64,000 nucleotides of DNA from Chloroflexota bacterium (GTDB lineage: Bacteria > Chloroflexota > Anaerolineae > Aggregatilineales > Phototrophicaceae): NCBI GenBank assembly GCA_011525385.1, contig WTGF01000062.1, forward strand, positions 1 to 64,000. Reading direction: 5' to 3'. Each line of letters begins with the position of its first letter. Position 1 is the stretch's first letter. The notes under the pieces are model-generated. The model was given only the letters and a program-made list of their open reading frames with translations. It was not told where the DNA came from and did not search any database. Below are positions 27,028 to 35,769 of this stretch, piece by piece. The position numbers and the translations under genes were made by a program.

Positions 27028-28037
27028 AAGGACACACCTTCCAGCTCAAGTTCTTCCGCGAAATGGCAGGATACAAAATGTCCCGGCAAGACTTCGCGCA
27101 GTTCCGGGGTCTCTTGCTCGCATCTGTCTTTGGCATATTTACAGCGCGGATGGAAATAACAACCACTAGGCGGATCGGCCGGATTGGCAACTTCGCCGCT
27201 CAGGATGATTTGCGCTTCCTGTAGACGGGGATCCGGCTTCGGCACTGCCGAGAGCAGCGCTTCAGTATAGGGATGCTTCGGGTTCAAATAGAGCGTCTCG
27301 GTCTCCGCCAGTTCAATGATCTTGCCAACATACATGACGGCAACACGATCGGCTATGTGTTCCACGACGCTCAAATCGTGAGCGATAAACAGATAGGTCA
27401 GACCGAGCTTTTCTTGTAAATCTTGCAAGAGATTAAGGATTTGCGCCTGTATCGAAACATCCAGGGCCGAAACAGGTTCGTCGGCGACTATCAGGTTGGG
27501 ATTGGTGGCCAAAGCGCGCGCGATACCGATGCGCTGGCGCTGCCCGCCGCTGAAGGCATTCGGGTAGCGATTGAGGTGGCCGGTATTCAAACCAACCAGC
27601 GATGCCAATTCCTTGACCTGGGATTCCAATGCCTTGCCGCGTACCCCCTGTGCCCAAAGCGGCTCGCCGATGATATCGAGCACGGTCATGCGCGGAGAAA
27701 GCGACGAAAAGGGATCTTGAAACACCAACTGCATTTCCTTGCGCAAGGCGCGCATTTGCTTTTTGTCCAAGCGCGTTATATCAACGGTATCGTCCTCATG
27801 CGTCCGCAGGATGACCTGGCCCGAAGTCGGATCAATGGCGCGCAGGATACAGCGGCCAAGGGTGGTCTTGCCACAGCCGGATTCGCCGACCAAGCCCAGC
27901 ACTTCGCCTTTGGAGATTTCGAAGCTGACATCGTCGACCGCTTTGATGTGCCCGACGGTCCGACGCAGCAAACCCTTCTCAATCGGAAAGTACTTCTTGA
28001 GCGACTTGACTTGCAGGATTACGTCATCGCGTTCCAT
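27024..28037 (-). CDS. oppF: ABC transporter ATP-binding protein, OppF/DppF type
   Basis: This 337-residue cytoplasmic ATPase powers the peptide-type importer. Walker A is [10 protein letters not shown], the signature [15 protein letters not shown], and Walker [13 protein letters not shown]. The oligopeptide-transporter C-terminal domain ([12 protein letters not shown]) and its four-cysteine segment (CYFHPRC...C...C) are present; in some homologues those cysteines hold an Fe-S cluster. The ATG at 28037 is chosen since the frame upstream, to 28193, lies inside oppD and has no family resemblance. The gene overlaps oppD by 14 bases and iclR by 4. Confidence 0.94.
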   Translation of the reverse strand: MERDDVILQVKSLKKYFPIEKGLLRRTVGHIKAVDDVSFEISKGEVLGLVGESGCGKTTLGRCILRAIDPTSGQVILRTHEDDTVDITRLDKKQMRALRKEMQLVFQDPFSSLSPRMTVLDIIGEPLWAQGVRGKALESQVKELASLVGLNTGHLNRYPNAFSGGQRQRIGIARALATNPNLIVADEPVSALDVSIQAQILNLLQDLQEKLGLTYLFIAHDLSVVEHIADRVAVMYVGKIIELAETETLYLNPKHPYTEALLSAVPKPDPRLQEAQIILSGEVANPADPPSGCYFHPRCKYAKDRCEQETPELREVLPGHFVSCHFAEELELEGVSL

Positions 28038-29070
28038 CGCCCTGCCCTTCAAGCTCAGACACGTTAGCCGCTTCCGCCACTTCGGGATATACATAACAGG
28101 CTGCCGCATGGCGGGGCGCGACTTGTACCAAAGGCGGATCCACACGATCGCACAGTCCGGGGATCGCGACCGAACAGCGCGGGAAAAAGCCACAGCCGGG
28201 CGGACGGTTGATGGGCACCGGCACTGCCCCCTGAATCGACTCCAGGCGCCGGCGTGATTTCTTGCCGATCTTTGGAATCGACTTGATCAGCGCGGAGGTG
28301 TATGGATGTTTGGCTTGATAAAAGAGGCTGTCAACATCCGTGAATTCGACGATTTTGCCCAAATACATCACAGCCACATGCTGGACCATGCGCGCGATCA
28401 CGCCCAGATCGTGTGTGATGTAAAGTATGGACATGCCAAACTCGTCTTGCAGATCCCGCATCAACTGAAGCACCTGCGCCTGGACCGTAACATCAAGCGC
28501 CGTTGTTGGTTCATCGGCGATCAGCAACGAGGGCTCGCACGATAAGGCCATGGCAATCATCGCTCGCTGTCGCATCCCGCCTGATAGTTGATGTGGGTGT
28601 TCGGACATACGCTGTGATGGATTAGACATGCCGACGCGACCCAACAAATCAATTGCGATCTTATGCGCTTGCTTGCGGTCCTGTGTCCGGTGTACACGGA
28701 TTGCTTCTGTAATCTGGTTTCCAATGGTATGCAAAGGCGAAAACGACGTCATCGGCTCCTGAAAGATCATCGCGATCTCGCCGCCACGAATATCCCGTAT
28801 GCGCTCGCCGTGCGCATCCAGTTGCACGATATCGACTGGATCGCCTTCTTGGGGATGATAAATAACACGACCGGAAATATTGGCGAAGTTCGGCGCCAGC
28901 CGCATGATCGAGCGTACGGCCATGCTCTTGCCACAGCCCGATTCTCCAACCAGTCCAATCGTCTCGCCGCGTCGAATGGTGAAACTGATGCCATCCACCG
29001 CCTTTAACAAGCCCTCTTCCAGGGGCAAGTAAGTCTTCAGATCTTGGACATCCAGCAGCACGTCGTCCAT
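28024..29070 (-). CDS. oppD: ABC transporter ATP-binding protein, OppD/DppD type
   Basis: This 348-residue ATPase is the partner of OppF. Walker A is [10 protein letters not shown], the signature [15 protein letters not shown] and Walker [13 protein letters not shown]. The C-terminal oligopeptide domain ([15 protein letters not shown]) and the cysteine-rich GCGFFPRC segment are present. It lies 8 bases after oppC. With OppF it may also serve the ATPase-less permeases of the hydantoinase operon at 3014-9727, which is an inference. Confidence 0.94.
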   Translation of the reverse strand: MDDVLLDVQDLKTYLPLEEGLLKAVDGISFTIRRGETIGLVGESGCGKSMAVRSIMRLAPNFANISGRVIYHPQEGDPVDIVQLDAHGERIRDIRGGEIAMIFQEPMTSFSPLHTIGNQITEAIRVHRTQDRKQAHKIAIDLLGRVGMSNPSQRMSEHPHQLSGGMRQRAMIAMALSCEPSLLIADEPTTALDVTVQAQVLQLMRDLQDEFGMSILYITHDLGVIARMVQHVAVMYLGKIVEFTDVDSLFYQAKHPYTSALIKSIPKIGKKSRRRLESIQGAVPVPINRPPGCGFFPRCSVAIPGLCDRVDPPLVQVAPRHAAACYVYPEVAEAANVSELEGQGDGTR

Positions 29071-29078
29071 CGTATGCC

Positions 29079-30212
29079 CTATAAATGCTTGTAGGGGTCG
29101 GCTGCATCGCGCAGACCGTCGCCCAAGAAATTGAAGGCGATGACGATGACCACCACCAGCCCGCCCGGCAACAACAACCAGGGATTGATCGTCACCGTTT
29201 GGACATTCTGCGAGTCTTGCAAGAGCGTTCCCAAACTCACCGCAGGTGGCTGAATGCCCAGTCCCAAAAAACTGAGCGCCGTCTCGCCCAGGATCATATG
29301 TGGGATGGCCAAGGTCAGATGCACGATCAAATAACTCAGGAAACCGGGCAGCAAGTGCCTCGTGATGATAGCCCGCTCACTTAAGCCGGACAATTTCGCT
29401 GCCAGCACATAGTCTTCTTCCCGCAAGCTGATCAGCTTGCCCCGCACTACCCTCGCCAAACCGGTCCAGCCCACAATAGCCAAAACCAGCGAAATGCCGA
29501 AATAAACCTGAATAGGCGTCCATTCCGGGGGAACCAAAGCCGCCAAAGCCATCCAGAGCGGCAAGGTGGGCAGCGATTGCAGGAACTCTATCAATCGCTG
29601 AATCAACATGTCGATACCGCCGCCGTAGTACCCGGACAGCCCGCCAAAAAACAAGCCAAGCGCGAAGCCAACGGCCAGACCCATCAGCCCCACGAAAAGC
29701 GATGTGCGGGTGCCCAGCAACATCCTGCTGAAAAGATCGCGTCCCAATCCGTCGGTTCCCGACGGAAAATAAACACCGGGTTCGTCGACGCCAAAGAGGT
29801 GTATGTCAGTATCGATAAAACCCAAAAGGCGATAGGGCTGGCCCTTGGTAAAGAACTGCAGAAAGTATTTCTCGCTGGTGTCCTCAGTATAGGCGCGCTG
29901 AAAGGTATTTAGATCCAATTCGCTGGTTATCTTGTAAACAAAGGGGCGCAAACTGAAGGCGCCATTTTCGTCGACGAAGTGAATCGGCGTGGGCGGCGCA
30001 TACAGATAATCCGTGTAACGCTTGAAGGGACCATAAGGGGCGAAGAACTCGGCGAAGATCGCCAACACATAAAAGAGCACAAGAAAGTACATGCAGAAGT
30101 AGGCAACCCGATGGCGCTTGAACTTGCGCCAAATCAATTGCCGCTGCGAGAGAATCTCGTAGTGCAACTCTACCGGGGGCGTAAGTTCCGCAACTGTCGA
30201 CCGCGTGGACAT
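29079..30212 (-). CDS. oppC: ABC transporter permease, OppC/DppC type
   Basis: This 377-residue inner-membrane permease has one N-terminal membrane segment (YFCMYFLVLFYVLAIFAEFF region), a long periplasmic insert of about 110 residues before the GTDGLGRDLFSRM signature, and then five more segments with the EAA loop (AAKLSGLSERAIITRHLLPG, core LSGLSERAI). The insert is longer than in E. coli DppC (300 residues total) and resembles the long OppC subtype. The start ATG overlaps the oppB stop as TGATG; an upstream in-frame start at 30251 is not needed. Confidence 0.93.
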   Translation of the reverse strand: MSTRSTVAELTPPVELHYEILSQRQLIWRKFKRHRVAYFCMYFLVLFYVLAIFAEFFAPYGPFKRYTDYLYAPPTPIHFVDENGAFSLRPFVYKITSELDLNTFQRAYTEDTSEKYFLQFFTKGQPYRLLGFIDTDIHLFGVDEPGVYFPSGTDGLGRDLFSRMLLGTRTSLFVGLMGLAVGFALGLFFGGLSGYYGGGIDMLIQRLIEFLQSLPTLPLWMALAALVPPEWTPIQVYFGISLVLAIVGWTGLARVVRGKLISLREEDYVLAAKLSGLSERAIITRHLLPGFLSYLIVHLTLAIPHMILGETALSFLGLGIQPPAVSLGTLLQDSQNVQTVTINPWLLLPGGLVVVIVIAFNFLGDGLRDAADPYKHL

Positions 30213-31207
30213 CAATTGGCCCTCTCGTAGCGTATGCGCGGATCCAACCACATCAGCAGCATATCCGACAAGAAAACGCCCAGCACAGTCAAGACGCTCA
30301 GCATCAACAGCATACTGGCTGCGGCATAGGTGTCCTGGGCAATAAGCGCCCGCAACAGAAGGGGACCGGTGGTCGGCAAGCCCAGCACAATAGACACGAT
30401 CGCGGAGCCGGATACGATCTGCGGCAACAAACTGCCGATGCCGCTGACGATGGGATTAAAGGCCATGCGCAGCGGGTATTTGATGATTAGGAAGCGCTCG
30501 CGCAGTCCCTTTGACCGAGCCGTCAGCACGTATTGCTTCTGAAATTCGTCGAGCAGTTGCGCGCGCAAAATGCGGATTAAACTCGCGGTGCCGGCGGTGC
30601 CGACGACGATCACCGGCACGGGCAAATGCGTCAGCAAGTCCCAGAACCTTGCCAGGCTCCAGGGTTCGCGCAGGTATTCCGGCGAGAACAACCCGCCAGG
30701 CGTCACACCGAATACGCGCAACATGATGATCATGAAAACAAGCGCGATCAGAAAGTTCGGCGTCGCCAGGCCGATCAAGCCCAGGAACGAGAAAAAGTAG
30801 TCGCCGATGGAATATTGATTGATCGCCGAATAAAGCGCAATGGGCACCGACACCACATAAATGAAGATGATCGAGGCAATGGAGATGGTCATGGTCAGGA
30901 AAAGGCGTTCCTCGATCAAGGGCCATACTGGCTGCCCCCACTCGAAGGATTCTCCAAAATTGCCTTTGGTAACCAGCGGTATGATCCAGCGGAAATACTG
31001 CTCGTGCAAGGGCAAGTCCAGGCCATAGCGTACCTTGAGGAATTCCAGTTTTTCCTGGTCAACGATTTCGCCCGAGGCTTCCAACTCCAGCGCGTAATTC
31101 TGTATCCAACTGCCCGGCGGCAAATTGATGATATAGAAGGACAAGACGGAAACCAATAATAGGACAATAGCCATATATAGCAGGCGGCGCAGCAAATAAT
31201 TCAACAT
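30212..31207 (-). CDS. oppB: ABC transporter permease, OppB/DppB type
   Basis: This 331-residue inner-membrane permease opens the minus-strand operon that runs to 20727. It has an N-terminal membrane anchor (LLYMAIVLLLVSVLSFYII), a periplasmic segment carrying the RYGLDLPLHEQY motif, five more hydrophobic segments and the EAA loop ARSKGLRERFLIIKYPLRMA (core RSKGLRERF). It is transcribed divergently from the aldolase-like gene at 31445, so the 31208-31444 gap should hold both promoters. Confidence 0.93.
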   Translation of the reverse strand: MLNYLLRRLLYMAIVLLLVSVLSFYIINLPPGSWIQNYALELEASGEIVDQEKLEFLKVRYGLDLPLHEQYFRWIIPLVTKGNFGESFEWGQPVWPLIEERLFLTMTISIASIIFIYVVSVPIALYSAINQYSIGDYFFSFLGLIGLATPNFLIALVFMIIMLRVFGVTPGGLFSPEYLREPWSLARFWDLLTHLPVPVIVVGTAGTASLIRILRAQLLDEFQKQYVLTARSKGLRERFLIIKYPLRMAFNPIVSGIGSLLPQIVSGSAIVSIVLGLPTTGPLLLRALIAQDTYAAASMLLMLSVLTVLGVFLSDMLLMWLDPRIRYERAN

Positions 31208-31281
31208 TGCGCGATATGGTGACCTCAGAGTCTTGCTTTAATACAATAGCGTGAAAACAGGAACACGCTTCCCATCATATA

Positions 31282-31305
31282 GAACGCTGTTCAATACAGT
31301 GGAAC
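31282..31305. promoter_or_regulatory. GAAC/GTTC dyads in divergent intergenic region
   Basis: Two overlapping inverted repeats, GAAC-N3-GTTC (31282-31292) and GTTC-N9-GAAC (31289-31305), lie between oppB and the aldolase-like gene. They are candidate binding sites for the IclR regulator encoded in the oppB operon. I see no convincing -35/-10 pair on either strand here. Confidence 0.3.
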
Positions 31306-31444
31306 TGCATTCAGAAATTAACACGTCGCGATTCCCATGTCAAATTTTCTGTCACAATGGCTGCGCCCGTTGCATTTTGCCACGCGCTCGGATAAGCTCA
31401 ATCCACAAGTAACTCATGTCTCGCAGGACGAAAGAATGGTGGCA

Positions 31445-32491
31445 ATGAGGACTGTACACGATCTGGAAACACCCAGCATCTTGATTGATCTTGATCTGAT
31501 GGAGCGCAATATCGCAGCCATGCAGAAACGCTGCGACGATCTCGGCATTCAGTTCCGTCCGCATATCAAAACGCATAAGATTCCGGATATCGCGCGCCGC
31601 CAACTGGAAGCCGGCGCAGTCGGCATCGCCTGCCAAAAAGTGAGCGAGGCGGAAGTCTTCGCGGACGCCGGGATTAAGGACATTCAGATTCCCTACAATA
31701 TCGTGGGCGCCGCCAAGACAAGACGACTTGCGCAATTGGCAAAGCGCGGGGATGTGACAGTCACGGTGGATAACCAAGCCGTGTTGGATGGCATCGCCAC
31801 AGCCATGCAAGACGCCGGCGCGACGATCAGCGTGATGGTGGAGCTGGTCTCGCTCAATAAGCGCACCGGCACCACGCCGGAAGAAGCCCTGGCATTGGCG
31901 AAGCGCATCATCAAGGTCGATAATCTGCGCTTTGCCGGACTGATGATCTATCCATCCGACGCCGCCATTCGACCGCGTCTACAGAAGACTTTGAAATTGC
32001 TGAAAGACTCGGAAATCGAGGTAGCAACGGTTAGCGGAGGCGGCAGCGGCGCCATATTGGAATCGCACCTGATTCCGGAGTTGACCGAAATGCGCGTCGG
32101 CACCTACATCTTTTGGGATTGGGGCAGCGTCGCCGGCGGCATGACGACTTTTGAGGAGTGCGCCATGCGCATCCGCGCCACTGTGGTCAGCGCCAACGAG
32201 CCAAACCGCGTGATCCTCGACGGCGGCAGCAAATCCATACACTCGGAGACGGTGGACGGCTGCTTCGGCTATATCACAGAGTATCCCGACGCGCGCATAT
32301 ACAAGGTCAACGAAGAACATGGCTACGTCGATTTCAGCGCCTGCGACCATCAGCCGCAGGTCGGCGATATCCTGCATATCATTCCCGTGCACACTTGCGT
32401 CGTAACCAATCTGCATAACCAACTCTATGGACTGCGGGGAGACTGGATCGAAGAAGTCTGGGATGTCGCAGCCCGCGGCTTGGTCTGGTGA
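31445..32491 (+). CDS. D-threonine aldolase / D-serine dehydratase-like PLP enzyme
   Basis: This 348-residue protein has the alanine-racemase-type TIM barrel with the PLP lysine at K42 (RPHIKTHK) and a C-terminal beta domain carrying the metal site HTC...NLH. Fold-type III enzymes of this group cleave D-threonine to glycine and acetaldehyde or deaminate D-serine, with a divalent metal. The start at 31445 fits the family N-terminus (MRTVHDLETPSILIDLD, core DLETPSILIDLD); in-frame ATGs at 31436 and 31337 are alternatives. The M19 dipeptidase follows after 48 bases, suggesting use of D-amino-acid-containing dipeptides. Confidence 0.85.
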   Translation: MRTVHDLETPSILIDLDLMERNIAAMQKRCDDLGIQFRPHIKTHKIPDIARRQLEAGAVGIACQKVSEAEVFADAGIKDIQIPYNIVGAAKTRRLAQLAKRGDVTVTVDNQAVLDGIATAMQDAGATISVMVELVSLNKRTGTTPEEALALAKRIIKVDNLRFAGLMIYPSDAAIRPRLQKTLKLLKDSEIEVATVSGGGSGAILESHLIPELTEMRVGTYIFWDWGSVAGGMTTFEECAMRIRATVVSANEPNRVILDGGSKSIHSETVDGCFGYITEYPDARIYKVNEEHGYVDFSACDHQPQVGDILHIIPVHTCVVTNLHNQLYGLRGDWIEEVWDVAARGLVW

Positions 32492-32539
32492 TCGCTTCGT
32501 TCAAACTGTAGTCGGGCTGGAGTAACGAGGTAACAATCG

Positions 32540-33613
32540 ATGCTGATCATTGACGCGCATCTTGATCTGTCCTGGAACGCCTTGGGCTGGAATCGAAACT
32601 TGCTCGATTCTGTCTATACTATTCGCGCGGAGGAAGGGCGCATACCCGGCAAGGGACGCGCTCAAAACACCGTTGCGCTGCCAGAGCTGCGACGCGGGCG
32701 CGTTGCGGTCAGTTTTGCCACCATGCTTGCGCGTTCCACCGGTACAGCCGTGCAGCATCTGGACTACGGATCACAAGCCCAAGCCTACGGAATGGCGCAG
32801 GGTCAACTCGCCTACTACCGCGCCCTGGAACGCGACGGGCATGTTCGTATCCTGGTCGACAAAGCCGGATTGACAGCCCATATCGAAGAATGGGAGGCTT
32901 GGGAAGATCACGATGGCGACATCAACAATGCGCCGCCTCTGGCCTTCGTACTCAGCATGGAAGGCGCCGATCCGATCCGCGACCCGGGTCAACTTCAAGA
33001 CTGGTGGAATGCCGGGCTGCGTTTGCTGGGACCTACCCACTACGGTACAGGACGATATGCCGGCGGAACCGGCACAGAATTAGGACTCACGAAGCTCGGC
33101 AAACCGCTGTTGGCAGAAATGACGCGTCTCGGCGTGCTGCTCGATTTGACGCATTTTTCCGATCAAGCGTTTTGGGAGGCTGTGAGCATCTACGACGGCA
33201 TGGCGCTGGCTAGCCACAACAACTGCCGGGCCCTCGTGCCTCATCAGCGCCAATTTAGCGACGAGCAACTAAAACTGATCATCGAGCGGGATGGGGTCAT
33301 CGGCGCCGCATTTGACGTCTGGATGCTGAAACCGGGCTTCATCAAAGGCAGCAGCAACGCAGACGTTTTCATCGACAACGTTATTGATCATATAGACCAT
33401 GTCTGTCAGCTCGCTGGCAACAGCCGGCATGCCGCTATCGGTACGGATCTGGACGGTGGCTTCGGCCGCGATCAATCCCCTTGCGATCTCGACACAATCG
33501 CTGATTTGCAGCAACTTCCGGCCAAGCTCGCCACACGCGGCTACAGCAAGGGGGATATCGAAAACATCATGTATAAGAACTGGCTGCGGCTGTTGGTCGC
33601 GGCTTGGGACTGA
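32540..33613 (+). CDS. Membrane dipeptidase (M19 family)
   Basis: This 357-residue zinc peptidase is of the renal-dipeptidase family. Metal ligands are visible in DAHLDL (H7, D9), the bridging Glu in LSMEGADP, and downstream His residues in DLTHFSD and SHNNCRAL; IGTDLDGGFG near the C-terminus is typical. Family members cut dipeptides including those with a C-terminal D-residue, which fits the D-amino-acid enzyme directly upstream. There is no signal peptide or anchor, unlike the mammalian enzyme, so it is cytoplasmic. GAGG lies about 8 bases before the ATG. Confidence 0.93.
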   Translation: MLIIDAHLDLSWNALGWNRNLLDSVYTIRAEEGRIPGKGRAQNTVALPELRRGRVAVSFATMLARSTGTAVQHLDYGSQAQAYGMAQGQLAYYRALERDGHVRILVDKAGLTAHIEEWEAWEDHDGDINNAPPLAFVLSMEGADPIRDPGQLQDWWNAGLRLLGPTHYGTGRYAGGTGTELGLTKLGKPLLAEMTRLGVLLDLTHFSDQAFWEAVSIYDGMALASHNNCRALVPHQRQFSDEQLKLIIERDGVIGAAFDVWMLKPGFIKGSSNADVFIDNVIDHIDHVCQLAGNSRHAAIGTDLDGGFGRDQSPCDLDTIADLQQLPAKLATRGYSKGDIENIMYKNWLRLLVAAWD

Positions 33614-33628
33614 GCCGAGCTCGCCGGG

Positions 33629-34792
33629 TCAAATCAGCAGTGGTCTCATCTGGCAGAGCGCCCGCTCTAACAAGTCAAGCTCGACGGCAAAGCACAAGCG
33701 CAGGTAACCTTCTCCCTGTGGACCAAAGGCAGCGCCCGGCGCCAAGCCGACTCCGGTCTTGCGCAAGACATCCAGCGCGAAGGAATAACTGTCTCCCACG
33801 CCTTCGACGGTGAAAAAGGCGTAGAAAGCCGCCTGTGGCGTTGGCAAGTTGACGCGCGGCAATTCGGCCAAGCAATCGACCAGCAGCTCCAGCGCCGCCC
33901 GGTAGCGCGCTGTCGAAGAGCGAATAAAGTCTTCGCCTTGCGTAAGCGCGGTGATCCCGGCGATCTGGGTAGGCGAGAAGATACAGGAAAAATTGTACTC
34001 GGTCACCATTTCCACCGCCGAAATCAGCGAGGCGGGCATTGTAATCCACCCCAGTCGCCAGCCTGTCATCGCCCAGGATTTTGAAAAGCTGTTGATGATC
34101 AGGTATTTGTCTTCATCGGTGACCTTGTCTATGAAGCTCGGCGCGCAACTGCGATCAAAGACGATGCGATTGTATACTTCGTCGGCGATCAGCCAAATGT
34201 CCCGCTCCCGGCAAAAGTCCAGAATCTCCTGCTGTTCATTGTCCTCGAGCATCCAGCCGGTCGGATTGTTGGGCGAATTGATTAACATGGCGCGTGTATT
34301 CGCGCTACAGGCATCAAACAACTCATCCAAATCAAGCTGCCATTTCTCCGCTGCGGGCCGCAAGGAAACACGCGCGATGTCTGCCCCCAAGATACGGGCG
34401 GCGGAAGGCAAATTGGGCCAGACCGGCGAGGGAATCACCACGGTATCTCCCTCGGCCACAATGCACTGCAGGACGACCGACAATGCAGTCATACCCGAGG
34501 GCGTAACCGCGATATTGTCGAGAGTGAGATCTGTCCCGTACAAGCCGTTTGTATAGGTTGCCAGGGCTTCGCGCAATTCGACGATTCCCAAATTGGGCTG
34601 ATAAAAGGTCTGACCCTCGTCGATTGCGTCCTTGGCCGCTTCCCGTATGAATTGGGGTGTTGGCTGGTCGGGTTCGCCAAACCACAATGGTATGACATCC
34701 GTTTTTCCAATTGCGGCGTTAGCCACTTTACGAATCAAGCTTGGCTGGAGCGCATTGATGGACGGACGTGAAGCGCGTATTTGAGTCGTCAA
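33629..34792 (-). CDS. Aminotransferase class I/II (AspC-like)
   Basis: This 387-residue PLP enzyme is of fold type I. The Schiff-base lysine is in NSFSKSWAMTGWRLG, the NSPNNPTG motif binds the cofactor region, and the C-terminal LRLCFA contains the substrate-carboxylate Arg. It starts with TTG, preceded by AAGGGG 8 bases away, two bases after the permease stop, so it is the last gene of the RbsABC-like operon. Its presence suggests that the operon imports or makes an amino or keto acid rather than a plain sugar, but the specificity is not readable. Confidence 0.92.
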   Translation of the reverse strand: MTTQIRASRPSINALQPSLIRKVANAAIGKTDVIPLWFGEPDQPTPQFIREAAKDAIDEGQTFYQPNLGIVELREALATYTNGLYGTDLTLDNIAVTPSGMTALSVVLQCIVAEGDTVVIPSPVWPNLPSAARILGADIARVSLRPAAEKWQLDLDELFDACSANTRAMLINSPNNPTGWMLEDNEQQEILDFCRERDIWLIADEVYNRIVFDRSCAPSFIDKVTDEDKYLIINSFSKSWAMTGWRLGWITMPASLISAVEMVTEYNFSCIFSPTQIAGITALTQGEDFIRSSTARYRAALELLVDCLAELPRVNLPTPQAAFYAFFTVEGVGDSYSFALDVLRKTGVGLAPGAAFGPQGEGYLRLCFAVELDLLERALCQMRPLLI

Positions 34793-34794
34793 GC

Positions 34795-35769
34795 CTAATC
34801 CCCTTCTTGTTTGTAAATGGCCACAGCGGCGACAATGATGATGCCTTGGATCAAACCCTGAATGAATTGGTTCACACCGAGCATGACCAGCAGATTCGCC
34901 GTCACACCCAGCAGCAGCACTCCCCCAAGGGTGCCGGCGACGCTGGCCCGCCCTCCAAATAGACTGGTGCCGCCGATGATCACCGCGGTTATCGTCTGCA
35001 ATTCAATGCCGTCGCCGATGGCTGGATCGCCGACTCCCATGCGCGAAAGCCAAAGCAATCCCGTTATCGATGCCGTGACCGAGCAAATCACATAGACGCC
35101 ATAGCGCACCAGTTTTACCGGTACACCCGATAGATGAGCGACTTCTTCGTTGCCGCCTATTGCGAAGAGATACTTGCCAAAAACGGTATAACGCAGCAGC
35201 AGCGCGGTCAGCACCAGCATCACGGCGAACATAAACGCGATTATCGGCACCGGCCCGATCTTCTGCACATAAAACATGATGAATTCTCGGCTGGCTTTAC
35301 CAACCGGTGATGTCGAAATGCTCAAGCCGACGCCGCGCAAAATCACCATGGATGCCAGCGTGACGATAAAGGGCGCGATTCGCAACTCATTGATCAGCAA
35401 GCCGTGAATCAATCCCACCAGTACGCCTAATCCCAGGGTAGCGACGATCGCAAGGAACAAATTGCTGCTTTCGCCATTCATTATGATTGCCGAAACCAGA
35501 ATGGACACCTTCACCAGCGACCCAACCGAGAGATCAATACCCGCCGTCAATATAACCAGCATCTGCCCCAGCGCGACGATCCCCAGGAAGGCGGATTGTC
35601 GCGCGACATTGGTCAGGTTGCGCGCGGTGAGAAAGCGCTCGGACTGCGTGGCGCCGATGATGATGAGAACGACAATAAAACCATAGACGGCAAAAATCGG
35701 ACCGTAACGCCGCAGGAACAGCCGCTGGGAACTGGTCAAGCCAGCGAAAAGCCGCGCCGAGACGTTCAT
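34795..35769 (-). CDS. ABC transporter permease, RbsC-like (first of two)
   Basis: This 324-residue permease belongs to the CUT2/branched-type family with 8-10 membrane segments. The GIDLSVGS motif near residue 75 and the TAVIIGGTSLFGG segment are family signatures. Its ATG overlaps the ATPase stop (ATGA), implying coupled translation. A second, only moderately similar permease is encoded at 38617-39594 in the same cluster, so the channel may be a heterodimer, as in the LsrCD system. Confidence 0.93.
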   Translation of the reverse strand: MNVSARLFAGLTSSQRLFLRRYGPIFAVYGFIVVLIIIGATQSERFLTARNLTNVARQSAFLGIVALGQMLVILTAGIDLSVGSLVKVSILVSAIIMNGESSNLFLAIVATLGLGVLVGLIHGLLINELRIAPFIVTLASMVILRGVGLSISTSPVGKASREFIMFYVQKIGPVPIIAFMFAVMLVLTALLLRYTVFGKYLFAIGGNEEVAHLSGVPVKLVRYGVYVICSVTASITGLLWLSRMGVGDPAIGDGIELQTITAVIIGGTSLFGGRASVAGTLGGVLLLGVTANLLVMLGVNQFIQGLIQGIIIVAAVAIYKQEGD

